DNA of 64,000 nucleotides from Stieleria maiorica (GCF_008035925.1 NZ_CP036264.1:1201774-1265773); one strand, 5' to 3'; positions 28,164 through 37,178 are shown, numbered from the stretch's first letter. A program made the numbers and translations. The notes: generated from the sequence alone by a model not told the origin.

Positions 28164-28255
28164 CATCAGCCGATTCGCGCAAGCGTTCGGGCCCAGCGTT
28201 GATGGAGGCCCAGCGTTGATGGAGGCCCGTAGGCTGGCGCCAAACGGCTGATCCC
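28125..28255. repeat. Intergenic repeat, family C (reverse orientation)
   Basis: Contains ATTCGCGCAAGCGTTCGGGC and AGGCTGGCGCCAAACGGCTG, the reverse complements of the blocks at 1866-2010 and 16401-16496. A short tandem duplication of GTTGATGGAGGCCCAGC lies within it. Confidence 0.7.
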
Positions 28256-28329
28256 ATGAGAGGTTTCGCGGAATCGAAAACGCCGAAGTCTTACGAACGA
28301 AAACGCGGGAATTGCGCAGGCCAGGCGTA

Positions 28330-28405
28330 GCCTTGGGTGATAGGGGGTGTGCGGCAAGGGCCACACCCCAGTGCGTTCCAAGGCGGAGCCTGGGAACGAG
28401 GAAGA
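28330..28405. repeat. Intergenic repeat, family B (partial)
   Basis: Carries GTGTGCGGCAAGGGCCACAC and AAGGCGGAGCCTGGGAACGA, the same modules as the family B units but without the first stem-loop. Together with the family C copy it fills the 330-bp gap before the dismutase gene; nothing else is seen there. Confidence 0.65.
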
Positions 28406-28493
28406 GAGGCGCAACGGGAAAGAATGACGCCGATGCACCTCGCTGTGCTCGACCCTCCCTGACGCGGGAGGGTTTGGTGGCTGAAGGCCGTTG

Positions 28494-29117
28494 CTACTTG
28501 GCTGCGGCGAAGCGAGCGGCGACGGCGTCCCAGTCGACGACGTTCCAGAAGGCGCTGATGTAATCGGGGCGACGGTTTTGGTAGTTCAGGTAGTAGGCGT
28601 GCTCCCAAACGTCCAGTCCCAGGATCGGCGTGCCGCTGATCCCGGCGATGTCGGCGCCCATCAGCGGGCTGTCTTGGTTGGCCGTGCTGCCGACCTTCAG
28701 CGTTCCGCCGTCGACGTACAGCCACGCCCAACCGCTGCCGAAGCGGGTCGCGGCGGCGTTGTTGAATTGTTCCTTCATCGCGTCCAGGCCGCCGAAGGTG
28801 GAGTCGATCGCAGCGGCCAGATCGCCGCTGGGGCTGCCGCCTTTGCCGGGGCCCATCACGGTCCAGAACAGCGAGTGGTTGGCGTGTCCGCCGCCGTTGT
28901 TTCGCACCGCACCTTGCTTGTCAGCCGGCACGCTGGCCAGATCCGCGATCAGGTCTTCAATGGATTTAGAGCCCAGGTCGGTGCCTTCGATCGCCGCGTT
29001 GACTTTGGTCACGTAGGCGTTGTGGTGCTTGCCGTGGTGGATCTCCATCGTCTTGGCGTCGATGTGAGGTTCCAGGGCGTCCAGGGCGTAGGGGAGTTCG
29101 GGTAGTGAGTAAGCCAT
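28494..29117 (-). CDS. sodA: Superoxide dismutase (Mn/Fe)
   Basis: 207 residues, the usual length, without a signal peptide, so cytoplasmic. It converts superoxide to hydrogen peroxide and oxygen. Metal ligands are visible in [24 protein letters not shown] and the C-terminal [16 protein letters not shown] (Asp and His). [11 protein letters not shown] and [10 protein letters not shown] suggest manganese preference, but metal choice is not certain from sequence. The next gene upstream on the same strand encodes glutathione peroxidase, which can remove peroxides; the 299-bp gap with inverted repeats suggests separate transcripts. Confidence 0.96.
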   Translation of the reverse strand: MAYSLPELPYALDALEPHIDAKTMEIHHGKHHNAYVTKVNAAIEGTDLGSKSIEDLIADLASVPADKQGAVRNNGGGHANHSLFWTVMGPGKGGSPSGDLAAAIDSTFGGLDAMKEQFNNAAATRFGSGWAWLYVDGGTLKVGSTANQDSPLMGADIAGISGTPILGLDVWEHAYYLNYQNRRPDYISAFWNVVDWDAVAARFAAAK

Positions 29118-29416
29118 CGCGAGCTTTCTCCGAGTAGAGGGTGGTTGTTCAGTGTTTCGTCCCGCATTGATGCACGTCCCACGTTCGGGGGCGAGACTTC
29201 GTCAGTAAAAACGATAACGACCGCGGCAAGCGTGCGCAAGAGGGCCGGGGCTGGTGGTGCAGGCATTCGCCGGCGTCGGCGTCGGGCGATCGACGTACGA
29301 TGGCCCTTCCGGGCCGTCGTGGAGAGACCCGCGGACGACGACCCGGAAGGGACGTCGTACGGATCCAGGGGAGTCGCCTAAAGGCTAAACACCAACGCGT
29401 CGGCGTCCAGTGAGGC
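29118..29416. other. Intergenic region with CGTACGA...TCGTACG inverted repeat
   Basis: GTACGATGGCCCTTCCGGGC near 29295-29314 faces GACCCGGAAGGGACGTCGTA near 29340-29359, an imperfect palindrome. The same CGGAAGGGxCGTCGTACG core appears near 2050-2066. No gene is seen. Confidence 0.55.
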
Positions 29417-29995
29417 CTACAGTTGGGCTTCGATCGCTTTGACCAGTTCGGGGTCGCTGGGTTTGGTGCGGGGGGCGAATCGGTTGATCAGATTGCCTTC
29501 GCGGTCGACCAGGAACTTTTCAAAGTTCCAGCTGACGTTGCCCTTTCCGGCCGGCTGGACGTCCTTGCTGGTCAGGTACTTGTACAGCGGCGTGGCGTCG
29601 TCTCCGTTGACGTCGATCTTGCTGAACATCGGGAACGAGACGTTGTAGCGGGAGTTGCAGAACTCTTTGATCTCCGCTTCCGTCCCCGGTTCTTGGCTGC
29701 CGAATTGGTTGCAGGGGAATCCGAGCACGACGAAGCCTTTGCTTTTGTACTTGCCGTACAACTCTTCCAGGCCTGCGTACTGTGGTGTCAATCCGCACTG
29801 GCTGGCGGTGTTGACGATCAGGACCACGTTGCCTTCGTAGTCCTCCAGGTCGACCTGTTTGCCGTCGATGTCGTTCATTTTGAAATTCAGGGCGCATTCG
29901 TGGTCGTGCTTCGCTTCGCCCGTGGCGGCTTTATCGGCGTGGGTCATCGTGCTGAGGGCTCCGAGGCAGAGGACGGCGGAGAGGAACAATCGCAT
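29417..29995 (-). CDS. Exported glutathione peroxidase-like protein (Cys type)
   Basis: 192 residues. A signal peptide (RLFLSAVLCLGALSTMTHA) precedes the thioredoxin-fold domain. The peroxidatic Cys is in VNTASQCGLTPQYAGLEELY, Gln in GFPCNQFGSQEPG and Trp in VSWNFEKFLVD, the usual tetrad of non-selenium enzymes. The Cys codon is ordinary (no selenocysteine). It would reduce peroxides in the periplasm, more likely with thioredoxin-like than glutathione donors, as for many bacterial members. Confidence 0.93.
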   Translation of the reverse strand: MRLFLSAVLCLGALSTMTHADKAATGEAKHDHECALNFKMNDIDGKQVDLEDYEGNVVLIVNTASQCGLTPQYAGLEELYGKYKSKGFVVLGFPCNQFGSQEPGTEAEIKEFCNSRYNVSFPMFSKIDVNGDDATPLYKYLTSKDVQPAGKGNVSWNFEKFLVDREGNLINRFAPRTKPSDPELVKAIEAQL

Positions 29996-30266
29996 GGGAA
30001 GGGCTCGTTGGGTTGTTGGGGGGAAAGAAAGCGAGTGGGTGTCCGAGGGGATTGTTGCAGGTTCGACAGGAAGTCAAGGACTGACTTTTTGAACAATTTT
30101 TCACTTCTGCGTGGAGTATAGCGGGGGTGCCAGTGGCGAGGGGGGGCCGCGGGGATTACGTTTGGCATCTACTCATTTAACGCCGTAATTACTTGACTTG
30201 GGCGGCCGTTAGTGGCAGCATCCCGACCGCCTCCCGAATCTCGTTTCCCCCGAACTGATACTGAAG

Positions 30267-31787
30267 ATGGAAAACCGTAAAAAGCTACTTACCGCAGGGT
30301 TTTTGACCCTGATTGCCGCAGGGATCGGTTTTGCGGTCCGCGCCGGATTGCTGGATATCTGGTCCAAGCAATACGGGTTTACCATGACCGAGCTCGGCCA
30401 GATCACCGGTGGGGGGTTGCTGGGTTTTGGTCTGGTGATTCTGTTTGCCGGCCTGCTGGTCGACTTTGTCGGCTACAAGACGCTGCTGGTCATCGCGATG
30501 GCCTGTCACCTGATTTCGGCGGTCATGCTGTTCTCGGCCACGCCGGTGTTCAACGCGGCCGGTAAGGATGCGGTTTACAACATCTTGTTTTGGTCGGCGT
30601 TCATTTTCGCGGTCGGCAACGGGATTTGCGAGGCGGTGATCAATCCGCTGACCGCAGCGATCTATCCCGAACAAAAGACCCACTACCTGAACATTCTGCA
30701 CGCCGGTTGGCCCGCCGGATTGGTGCTGGGGGGATTGATTGTCTTCCTGAAGGGCAGCGTCGGCTGGGAGTTGTTGTTGGCGACGTATTTGATCCCCGTC
30801 GCGATGTATGGATTCATTTCGGTCAAAGAGACATTTCCGCAGACCGATGCCCAGCAGGGGACAATTTCCTACGGCGGGATGTTCGCCAACTTGATCGGTC
30901 CGTTTTTCGTGATCCTGCTTCTCGCCCACGCCTGTGTCGGCTACGTGGAACTGGGTACCGACAGCTGGATCAACAAGATCACCGGCGGCATCTTGAACAG
31001 TGCGTTTCTGGGGACCGCGTTGTTCATCTACACGTCGTTGCTGATGACGGGGCTGCGGTTCTTTGCCGGCCCGATCGTCCACAAGATCTCGTCGCTGGGG
31101 CTGTTGTTGATCAGCGCCTGCATCGGTGCGTGTGGGTTGTACTTGATCAGCATCGGCGACAGCGTGCCGTTCATGTTCTTCGCCGCCACCGTGTACGCCC
31201 TGGGCAAGACCTTCTTGTGGCCCACCATGTTGGGCGTCGTCGGGGAACGGTTCCCGCAAAGTGCGACCGTCGCGATGGCGTTGATGGGATTCATCGGGAT
31301 GACGTCGGCCGGTTTGCTGGGTGGTCCGGGGATCGGCTACAAGCAAGACTACTTTGCGTCGCAGTACATCCAGGAGAACGCTCCGGAGACCTTCGCGCGG
31401 GTCAAGGCACCCAATGAAAACAAGTTCCTGGTGTTCCCCGCGATCACCGGAATCGACGGTGCCAAGGCCGGGATGTTGGCCGACAACGGCGAATCGATCA
31501 CCTCGGACGTGGAAATCGCCGGCGATCGCATCAGCGAAGAGGAATTCAAGGGGCTGCGTGCCCAAATGGAATGGTGGCAGGCGAACAAGGAGTATGCATC
31601 GGTCGATGCCGCGCCGGTCGCCGAGGCGACGCTGTACGGTAGCCGGATGGCGATTCGCGTGACTGCCCTGGTGCCGGCGACGATGGCGGTGCTGTATCTG
31701 ATTCTGTTGTTCGGTTTCAAGGCTCCCAAGCACGTCGACACCGAGGAGGCCGAGGAGATCGCCCAGACGGGGCCTGCGGAGTATTGA
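30267..31787 (+). CDS. MFS transporter with long hydrophilic insert before the last helix
   Basis: 506 residues with about 12 membrane helices. The first is KKLLTAGFLTLIAAGIGFAV, and the loop after helix 2 has the shape of MFS motif A (GLLVDFVGYKTLL). FucP-like sugar permeases are the nearest relatives by general style. Residues about 355-455 are a polar insert (beginning GIGYKQDYFASQYIQE) between helix 11 and helix 12, which would face outside. The last helix and an acidic tail follow. The substrate cannot be read from sequence. No operon partner; a strong terminator follows. Confidence 0.85.
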   Translation: MENRKKLLTAGFLTLIAAGIGFAVRAGLLDIWSKQYGFTMTELGQITGGGLLGFGLVILFAGLLVDFVGYKTLLVIAMACHLISAVMLFSATPVFNAAGKDAVYNILFWSAFIFAVGNGICEAVINPLTAAIYPEQKTHYLNILHAGWPAGLVLGGLIVFLKGSVGWELLLATYLIPVAMYGFISVKETFPQTDAQQGTISYGGMFANLIGPFFVILLLAHACVGYVELGTDSWINKITGGILNSAFLGTALFIYTSLLMTGLRFFAGPIVHKISSLGLLLISACIGACGLYLISIGDSVPFMFFAATVYALGKTFLWPTMLGVVGERFPQSATVAMALMGFIGMTSAGLLGGPGIGYKQDYFASQYIQENAPETFARVKAPNENKFLVFPAITGIDGAKAGMLADNGESITSDVEIAGDRISEEEFKGLRAQMEWWQANKEYASVDAAPVAEATLYGSRMAIRVTALVPATMAVLYLILLFGFKAPKHVDTEEAEEIAQTGPAEY

Positions 31788-31819
31788 TCGGTCTCGCGGT
31801 CTGAAACCCACGAGTGACA

Positions 31820-31852
31820 CGCCCCGATTGCTCAGCGATCGGGGCGTTTTTT
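31820..31852 (+). terminator. Rho-independent terminator of the MFS gene
   Basis: A 9-bp perfect stem, CGCCCCGAT / ATCGGGGCG, with a 9-nt loop is followed by six T's. It lies about 33 bp after the MFS stop. Confidence 0.9.
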
Positions 31853-31969
31853 CTTGGATTTTGCGGTCCCAAGCTGGGTCCCCTAAGCAATTCGCTCGCC
31901 ACCGTTTAGAATCCCGCCTTCGTTTTCCATTGACACCCCCATTTCCCTCCCCCCGAATCAGTAAGACCC

Positions 31970-33748
31970 GTGCTACGCACCCACAACTGCGGAGAGCTCC
32001 GCAAAGAACACGTCGGAACCGAAGTCACTCTTTGTGGGTGGGTCGAGAATAAACGTGATCACGGCGGCGCCGTGTTCATCGATTTGCGTGACCGCTACGG
32101 ATTGACCCAGGTCGTGATCGGGCCGCCCGAGGCGGACCAGGCCAAGATCGATGCGGCCGGGCACGTCGGTGCCGAAAGCGTGATTCTGGTCCGAGGCAAA
32201 GTCGCCGACCGCTTGGAAGGCAAGACGAATGACAAACTGGCGACCGGAGCGATCGAGGTCCGTTGCCCCGAATTAAAAGTGCTGAACGCCTGCCAGACCC
32301 CGCCGTTCACGCCGGGCCAGTCGGATCTGCCCGGTGAGGATCTGCGGCTGAAGTACCGCTTTTTGGACCTGCGACGCCCCGAAATGCAGCGGGCGCTGGT
32401 GCTGCGCAGCACGATCATCAAGGAGATGCGGGACTACTTCGCCGAGCACGACTTCATCGACGTCGAGACGCCGATCCTGGGACGCAGCACACCCGAAGGC
32501 GCCCGCGACTACCTGGTCCCCAGCCGCGTCCATCCCGGCAACTTCTACGCGCTGCCGCAATCCCCGCAGCTGTACAAGCAGATCCTGATGGTCGCCGGAT
32601 TTGATCGCTACGTCCAAGTCGCCAAGTGTTTCCGCGATGAAGACCTGCGTGCCGATCGCCAGCCCGAATTCACCCAGTTGGATCTGGAAATGTCCTTCGT
32701 CGATGCCGACGACATCATGGGCTTGATCGACGGGCTGGTCGCGAAAACCGCCAAGAACGTGCTCGGCAAAGACGTCCAACTGCCGTTGCCGCGGATGACC
32801 TATGACGAGGCCATGCGGCGGTTCGGGCACGACGCACCGGACTTGCGATTCGGCATGGAAATCGTCGATGTAACGTCGGTCGCCAAGAAGACCGAGTTCC
32901 GCGTCTTCCGGGCGACCGCCGACGCCGGCAACTTCGTCCGCGGCATCCGCGCCGAAGGAGCAGCGGAAAAATACTCGCGGCGCCAGATCGATGAGCTGAC
33001 CGAATTCGTCAAGGACTTCGGCGCCAAAGGACTCGCCTGGTTCCGCGTCGAAGAAGATGGTTCGCTGTGGAGTCCGGTGGCCAAGAACTTTGACGCCGAG
33101 CACCTGGCAGAGATCAAGAGCTTGATGGCCGGAGAACCCGGTGACTTGTTGATGTTTCTGGCCGACAGCTGGGAAGTCACCTGCAAGGGCTTGTACGCGC
33201 TGCGAAAACGGTTGGGTGCGGAGCTGAAGCTGTATGATTCGGAACAGTTGCACTGCAGCTGGGTGACCGAGTTTCCGATGTTCGAGCGGGACGAGGAATC
33301 GGGCCGTTGGGTGGCGATGCACCACCCCTTCACCGCGCCGCTGGAAAGTGACCTGGAAAAGCTCGATAGCGACCCGGCGGCCTGTCGCGCCCAGGCGTAT
33401 GACTTGGTCATCAATGGCAGCGAAGCGGGCGGCGGCACGATCCGGATCCACGACCAGCAGACTCAATCGAAGGTGTTTGGGTTGCTGGGGATCGACGAGC
33501 AAACCGCCGAAGACCGGTTCGGGTTCCTGCTCAACGCGCTGCGGTTCGGTGCACCGCCCCACGGCGGGATCGCCTTGGGGGTCGACCGCTGGGTGATGCT
33601 GTTGGCCGGACTGGAAAACATCCGCGAAGTGATCGCGTTCCCCAAGACGCAGAAGGCGTCCGACCTGATGACCGAAGCCCCCGGCGCGGTCGACCAGGAT
33701 CAGCTGACCGAACTGCATTTGCGTAGCCTGGCGAAGAAAGCCGAGTAG
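31970..33748 (+). CDS. aspS: Aspartyl-tRNA synthetase
   Basis: 592 residues, class II, the bacterial-length type. The N-terminal OB-fold anticodon domain starts LRTHNCGELRKEHVG. Catalytic motifs are motif 2 CFRDEDLRADRQPEFTQLD and motif 3 GIALGVDRWVMLLAG, with the bacterial GAD insertion between them. It charges tRNA-Asp; whether it also misacylates tRNA-Asn (non-discriminating form) cannot be decided here. The start is GTG at 31970, directly before the conserved RTHNCGEL. Confidence 0.97.
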   Translation: MLRTHNCGELRKEHVGTEVTLCGWVENKRDHGGAVFIDLRDRYGLTQVVIGPPEADQAKIDAAGHVGAESVILVRGKVADRLEGKTNDKLATGAIEVRCPELKVLNACQTPPFTPGQSDLPGEDLRLKYRFLDLRRPEMQRALVLRSTIIKEMRDYFAEHDFIDVETPILGRSTPEGARDYLVPSRVHPGNFYALPQSPQLYKQILMVAGFDRYVQVAKCFRDEDLRADRQPEFTQLDLEMSFVDADDIMGLIDGLVAKTAKNVLGKDVQLPLPRMTYDEAMRRFGHDAPDLRFGMEIVDVTSVAKKTEFRVFRATADAGNFVRGIRAEGAAEKYSRRQIDELTEFVKDFGAKGLAWFRVEEDGSLWSPVAKNFDAEHLAEIKSLMAGEPGDLLMFLADSWEVTCKGLYALRKRLGAELKLYDSEQLHCSWVTEFPMFERDEESGRWVAMHHPFTAPLESDLEKLDSDPAACRAQAYDLVINGSEAGGGTIRIHDQQTQSKVFGLLGIDEQTAEDRFGFLLNALRFGAPPHGGIALGVDRWVMLLAGLENIREVIAFPKTQKASDLMTEAPGAVDQDQLTELHLRSLAKKAE

Positions 33749-33767
33749 AATTGAGGCTGCTATCTGC

Positions 33768-33975
33768 GGAGACGTGGGATAGGTTTCCAGCCTACCGATG
33801 CTTTCGGAGAGTCGCCGTGTTCTCCGAACTCGGCGAGCTGCGAAAAGTCGCCGTGTTCTCCGAACTCGGCGCGGGCGCGAAAAAGCTTTGCCCCGCGCCG
33901 ACCTCGGAGAGGGCTGCGACTGTCCAGCCCATTCAAAAACCAAGCCGCGGTAGACTACGAAAAGCCTATCCCACG
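33768..33975. repeat. Composite repeat, families D and E
   Basis: Family D half-sites flank the block (GTGGGATAGGTTTCCAGCCT at the left, AAAGCCTATCCCACG at the right). Inside, GTCGCCGTGTTCTCCGAACT occurs twice (about 33811 and 33847) and GCCCCGCGCCGACCTCGGAG closes an inverted repeat. Family E recurs at 56278-56355. Confidence 0.75.
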
Positions 33976-34018
33976 GATTCCCCCCACCTGCCTCCATCCC
34001 ACCACAAGGACAATCGAG

Positions 34019-34930
34019 ATGCGACGACGAACTGCACTTCAAGCCATGGGCGCACTCGGTGCGGTCGGGCTTTCCGCGGCAACGCCTTGGGCCTGCGTGC
34101 GTGCCGAATTCGGCGAGAACACGAATTGGATCCGCAAGACGCTGAAGATCGGCATGATCGGCGTCAAGGGCTCGTTGGAGGAGAAGTTCAAAGCGGCCAA
34201 AGAGGCCGGGTTTGAAGGCGTGGAGGTCAACGTCCCGGGGATCGATGCCGATGAAATCAACAAGGCGTCCGAAGCGTCCGGATTGATCGTCGACGGCAGT
34301 GTCGGCGGCACGCACTGGAACATTCGCCACAGCGATCCCGATGCGGCGGTTCGCGCCCAAGCCCTGGATAAACTGAAACGCGGGATCGAAGAGACCGCTG
34401 CGGTCGGCGGCGATTCCTGCTTGCTGGTCGTCGGGCACGGTAAAGACGGCACGCACGAAGAGGTCTACCAACGTTCCAGCGACAACATTCGTGCCGCCCT
34501 GCCGACCGCCGAAAAACACAACGTCGCGATCTTGGTCGAAAACGTCTGGAACCATTTTCTGTACGACCACGACGGCGGCAGCGATCAATCGGTCGAGCCG
34601 CTGGCGAAGTACATCGATCAGTTCGACTCGCCCCTGGTCGGATTGCAGTTCGATCTTGGTAACCATTGGAAATACGGCGACGTGGCCCAGTGGGTGCGCG
34701 ACCTGGGGCCGAGGATCAAGAAGCTGGACATCAAAGGATTCTCACGAGCGGAGGGCAAGTTCACCAAGATCACCGAGGGCGACGTCGATTGGCCGGGGAT
34801 CGAAGCGGCGCTGCGCGAGATCGGTTTCAAAGGCTGGTGCGCGGCAGAAGTCGGCGGCGGTGACCTGGCACGATTGAAGGAAATCGCTGCGAACATGGAA
34901 GCCGCCCTGCACTGCTCGGTCAACGCTTAG
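34019..34930 (+). CDS. Tat-exported TIM-barrel protein (sugar phosphate isomerase/epimerase family)
   Basis: 303 residues. The leader MRRRTALQAMGALGAVGLSA has a twin-arginine-like start and hydrophobic core, so Tat export is likely. The rest is a xylose-isomerase-like TIM barrel: KIGMIGVKGSLEEKFKAAKE, then NVAILVENVWNHFLYD, VGLQFDLGNHWKYGD, KLDIKGFS and GWCAAEVGGGD. The Glu (LVEN), Asp and His (DLGNH) and the late Glu match metal ligands of the family. Exported AP-endonuclease-2-like proteins are numerous in planctomycetes and probably act on sugars; the substrate is unknown. Confidence 0.87.
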   Translation: MRRRTALQAMGALGAVGLSAATPWACVRAEFGENTNWIRKTLKIGMIGVKGSLEEKFKAAKEAGFEGVEVNVPGIDADEINKASEASGLIVDGSVGGTHWNIRHSDPDAAVRAQALDKLKRGIEETAAVGGDSCLLVVGHGKDGTHEEVYQRSSDNIRAALPTAEKHNVAILVENVWNHFLYDHDGGSDQSVEPLAKYIDQFDSPLVGLQFDLGNHWKYGDVAQWVRDLGPRIKKLDIKGFSRAEGKFTKITEGDVDWPGIEAALREIGFKGWCAAEVGGGDLARLKEIAANMEAALHCSVNA

Positions 34931-34948
34931 GGCGTCAACGCCACGTTA

Positions 34949-35073
34949 TCACTTGTTCCCAGGCTCCGCCTGGGAACACACGGTCCGGGAGGCTCCGCCT
35001 CCGGACCAGGCACAACGTGTGGCAGGAGCCACACCGGCACTGCGTTCCAAGGCGGAGCCTGGGAACGAGGTGT
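34949..35073. repeat. Intergenic repeat, family B
   Basis: GTTCCCAGGCTCCGCCTGGG, a GGGAGGCTCCGCCTCC palindrome, GTGTGGCAGGAGCCACACC and AAGGCGGAGCCTGGGAACGA in order, a full unit equivalent to those at 16497-16920. Confidence 0.8.
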
Positions 35074-35116
35074 AGGGCCATCGTACTTATCCGAATTCTC
35101 CTACCGCCGGACCGAC

Positions 35117-36010
35117 GTGACTGAGCCAAGCGACAACCGTCCCTGTCATGTTTCGGTGATGCCCGCGGAGATCGTTCACTGGGTCAGCGAGTGTTCGCCG
35201 AACGTGGTGGTCGATGGGACGTATGGGGCCGGTGGTCATTCGCGTCTGTTGTTGGATGTGGTCGGCGAGGGTGGCTTGGTGATCGGGCTCGATCGCGATC
35301 CGGCGGTGCTCGCCCGCGTCGAATCCGAACCAGCGGTGGATCGGTTGTCGGTGTTTTTGGGCAGCTATGAAAAGACCGCTGCGGCGCTCCAGGCCAGCGG
35401 GTTGGAGTATGCCGATGCGATGGTCTTGGACCTCGGTTTGTCGAGTGACCAGTTGGCTGATCGCGATCGCGGATTCAGTTTCCAGCACGACGGTCCGCTG
35501 GACCTGCGGTTCGATCCGGAGAACGGGATCCCGGCGAGTGAATGGCTCGCCAGGAACGGCGAAAAAGCGATCGCCGATGCGATCTATCAGTTCGGTGAAG
35601 AGCGATTCAGTCGGCGGATCGCCAGGGAGATCGTTGCCCGGGCGAAGCGTCGCGAGCCGGTGCGAACGGTTGCCGAACTGGTCGAGATTTGTCGTCGTTG
35701 TGTCCCGCGTGGCAAGCACCACGACATCCATCCGGCGACGCGGACGTTTCAGGCGTTACGGATCGCGGTCAACGAGGAATTGGACATCCTGTCACGGACA
35801 CTGCAGCAGGCGCCGGAGTGGTTGTCATCTGGCGGACGGATCGCCGTGATCAGTTTTCATTCGCTGGAGGATCGGATCGTCAAGAACGCGTTTCGTGATG
35901 ACGATCGCTGGAACGTGTTGACCAAGAAGCCACTTCGGCCGAGTGAGGAAGAGGTCGCGGAAAATGCGCGAGCCCGCAGTGCAAAGCTGCGTGTGGCCGA
36001 GCGGATCTAG
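35117..36010 (+). CDS. rsmH: 16S rRNA (cytosine-1402-N4)-methyltransferase
   Basis: 297 residues, formerly MraW. Signatures: HVSVMPAEIVHWV, VDGTYGAGGHSRLLLD (SAM loop), GLDRDPAVLA, VLDLGLSSDQL, FSFQHDGPLDLRFDP and the C-terminal SGGRIAVISFHSLEDRIVKN. It methylates C1402 in the ribosomal P site. In most bacteria it sits in the dcw cluster; here none of ftsL, ftsI or mur genes is adjacent, which fits planctomycetes that lack FtsZ-based division. The start is GTG at 35117. Confidence 0.95.
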   Translation: MTEPSDNRPCHVSVMPAEIVHWVSECSPNVVVDGTYGAGGHSRLLLDVVGEGGLVIGLDRDPAVLARVESEPAVDRLSVFLGSYEKTAAALQASGLEYADAMVLDLGLSSDQLADRDRGFSFQHDGPLDLRFDPENGIPASEWLARNGEKAIADAIYQFGEERFSRRIAREIVARAKRREPVRTVAELVEICRRCVPRGKHHDIHPATRTFQALRIAVNEELDILSRTLQQAPEWLSSGGRIAVISFHSLEDRIVKNAFRDDDRWNVLTKKPLRPSEEEVAENARARSAKLRVAERI

Positions 36011-36041
36011 CGGGTGTAATTAGAAAGCCGCATCCGTTTCA

Positions 36042-36348
36042 GAGGGGGCTACCTTCGCGAGCGTTCGCGACCGGGCACGTCGTGTACCCGGTCCGTGAGG
36101 TTTTCGGAGATGACATTTGCGGAGGACTCCGTGCCATCAACGATCGTCAGCCCGTGGCCGCAAGCTGACCGCGTGAACCCCACGCGAGGCGAACTCGCGG
36201 AAGATAGGTCGATCGAAACGACGGCGCGGTGCCGGAGCGGTTTACCAGGGCCTCCTTTTCCGCAAACCGAAAGATAGCAATGGTTTACGTTCCGGGGGCG
36301 GTTACCCCGCGGCCACCTGTTTCGCGTCGATTCGACTCGATCGGTAGC
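36042..36348. ncRNA. Candidate structured RNA or structured intergenic region
   Basis: About 300 nt closed by GGCTACC (36048-36054) and GGTAGCC (36342-36348), with a further CGAG/CTCG pair just inside. Internal hairpins include TCGCGA/TCGCGA near 36055-36070, GACCGGG/CCCGGTC around 36069-36093, CGCGAG/CTCGCG near 36183-36199 and CGGGG/CCCCG near 36293-36309. The pattern suggests a folded RNA, but I could not match it to RNase P, tmRNA, SRP or 6S RNA. The strand is unknown. No ORF of coding character overlaps it. Confidence 0.35.
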
Positions 36349-36425
36349 CTTAGAGTACGCCTCTGGCCGGTGCGGTCAACCGCAGATTTTTGAGTTTTGG
36401 GGCGGCCAAAGCGGGCCGGCGGCGG

Positions 36426-36450
36426 TAACTCGTTGAGCGATGACGAGTTA
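36426..36450. repeat. Perfect 8-bp hairpin
   Basis: TAACTCGT and ACGAGTTA are separated by 9 nt. It lies between the candidate RNA and the end of the response-regulator gene. No T-run follows on either strand, so it is not a standard terminator. Confidence 0.6.
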
Positions 36451-36524
36451 AGTCTCAAGCACGGCTCGCCGACTTTTTTCCGCGCTCTGGCCCGCTGCGG
36501 AGCAGTCGTTAAATCGGGTGGTTT

Positions 36525-37178
36525 TCAGGCCCGCCGGGCGCGTGTTTTCAAGACGGCGTATTCGGCGACCGAGTCGGCTTGGAGCTTTCGCAGTGCGGAC
36601 TGGCGTCTGCGGTCGACCGTCCGTGGGCTGATTTCCAGCTGTTGAGCGATTTCGCGGTTGGGGCGGCCCTCGATGGCCAGGTCGAGGACGGCTTTTTCTT
36701 CGTCGGTGAGATGATCCAGACGCTGTCGGGCCGAGCGTAATTCCTGCCGATCTATGTACGCTTGTTCACTTGAGCGCATGGCGGCATGAATTTCGTCCGC
36801 CAACGCCTGCAGTTCGAAGGGTTTTTCGACCACACTGACGGCCCCCAGTTTCATCGCATCGACGGCCGTCGGCACATCGGCAAAGGCCGTCAGCAGGATG
36901 ACGGACAGACAGGTGCCGCGCTCGTTGAGTCGTTTGAGCAGTTCCACGCCGCCGATTCGGGGCATGCGAAGGTCGGTGATCACGCAGCCGACTTCGTTTT
37001 CCGAGGTGGCCTGCAGCAGATCCTCGGGGCGGTCGAAGGTACGGGGCGAAAAACCCAGGGCCCGCAGTGATTCGGCAAGTGTCGCGAGCAGTTCGGTTTC
37101 GTCGTCGACGATGTACAGTCGACTTGCTTGATCGGGGGCACCGAGTTCGTTCACCGGATTCGTGCTGGTCAGCGACAT
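36525..37178 (-). CDS. FixJ-type response regulator
   Basis: 217 residues. The receiver domain (1-140) starts RLYIVDDETELLATLAESLR; the phosphoacceptor Asp is in CVITDLRMPRIGG, with Thr in ILLTAFADVPTAVDAMK and Lys in VVEKPFE. The FNAFDVPTA-like segment is typical of FixJ. The C-terminal LuxR-type helix-turn-helix is LTDEEKAVLDLAIEGRPNRE followed by SPRTVDRRR. It should bind DNA after phosphorylation by a histidine kinase, none of which is encoded here. The DHp-like gene at 37348-37566 lies upstream on the same strand, after a 169-bp gap. Confidence 0.93.
   Translation of the reverse strand: MSLTSTNPVNELGAPDQASRLYIVDDETELLATLAESLRALGFSPRTFDRPEDLLQATSENEVGCVITDLRMPRIGGVELLKRLNERGTCLSVILLTAFADVPTAVDAMKLGAVSVVEKPFELQALADEIHAAMRSSEQAYIDRQELRSARQRLDHLTDEEKAVLDLAIEGRPNREIAQQLEISPRTVDRRRQSALRKLQADSVAEYAVLKTRARRA

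Noticed and set aside
36236..36262. SRP-RNA-like GTTTACCAGG
   Set aside because: The conserved GGAAGGAAGCAGC loop that must follow is missing.
36095..36277. 60-codon plus-strand ORF
   Set aside because: No ribosome site and low-complexity composition; it overlaps the hairpin-rich region.
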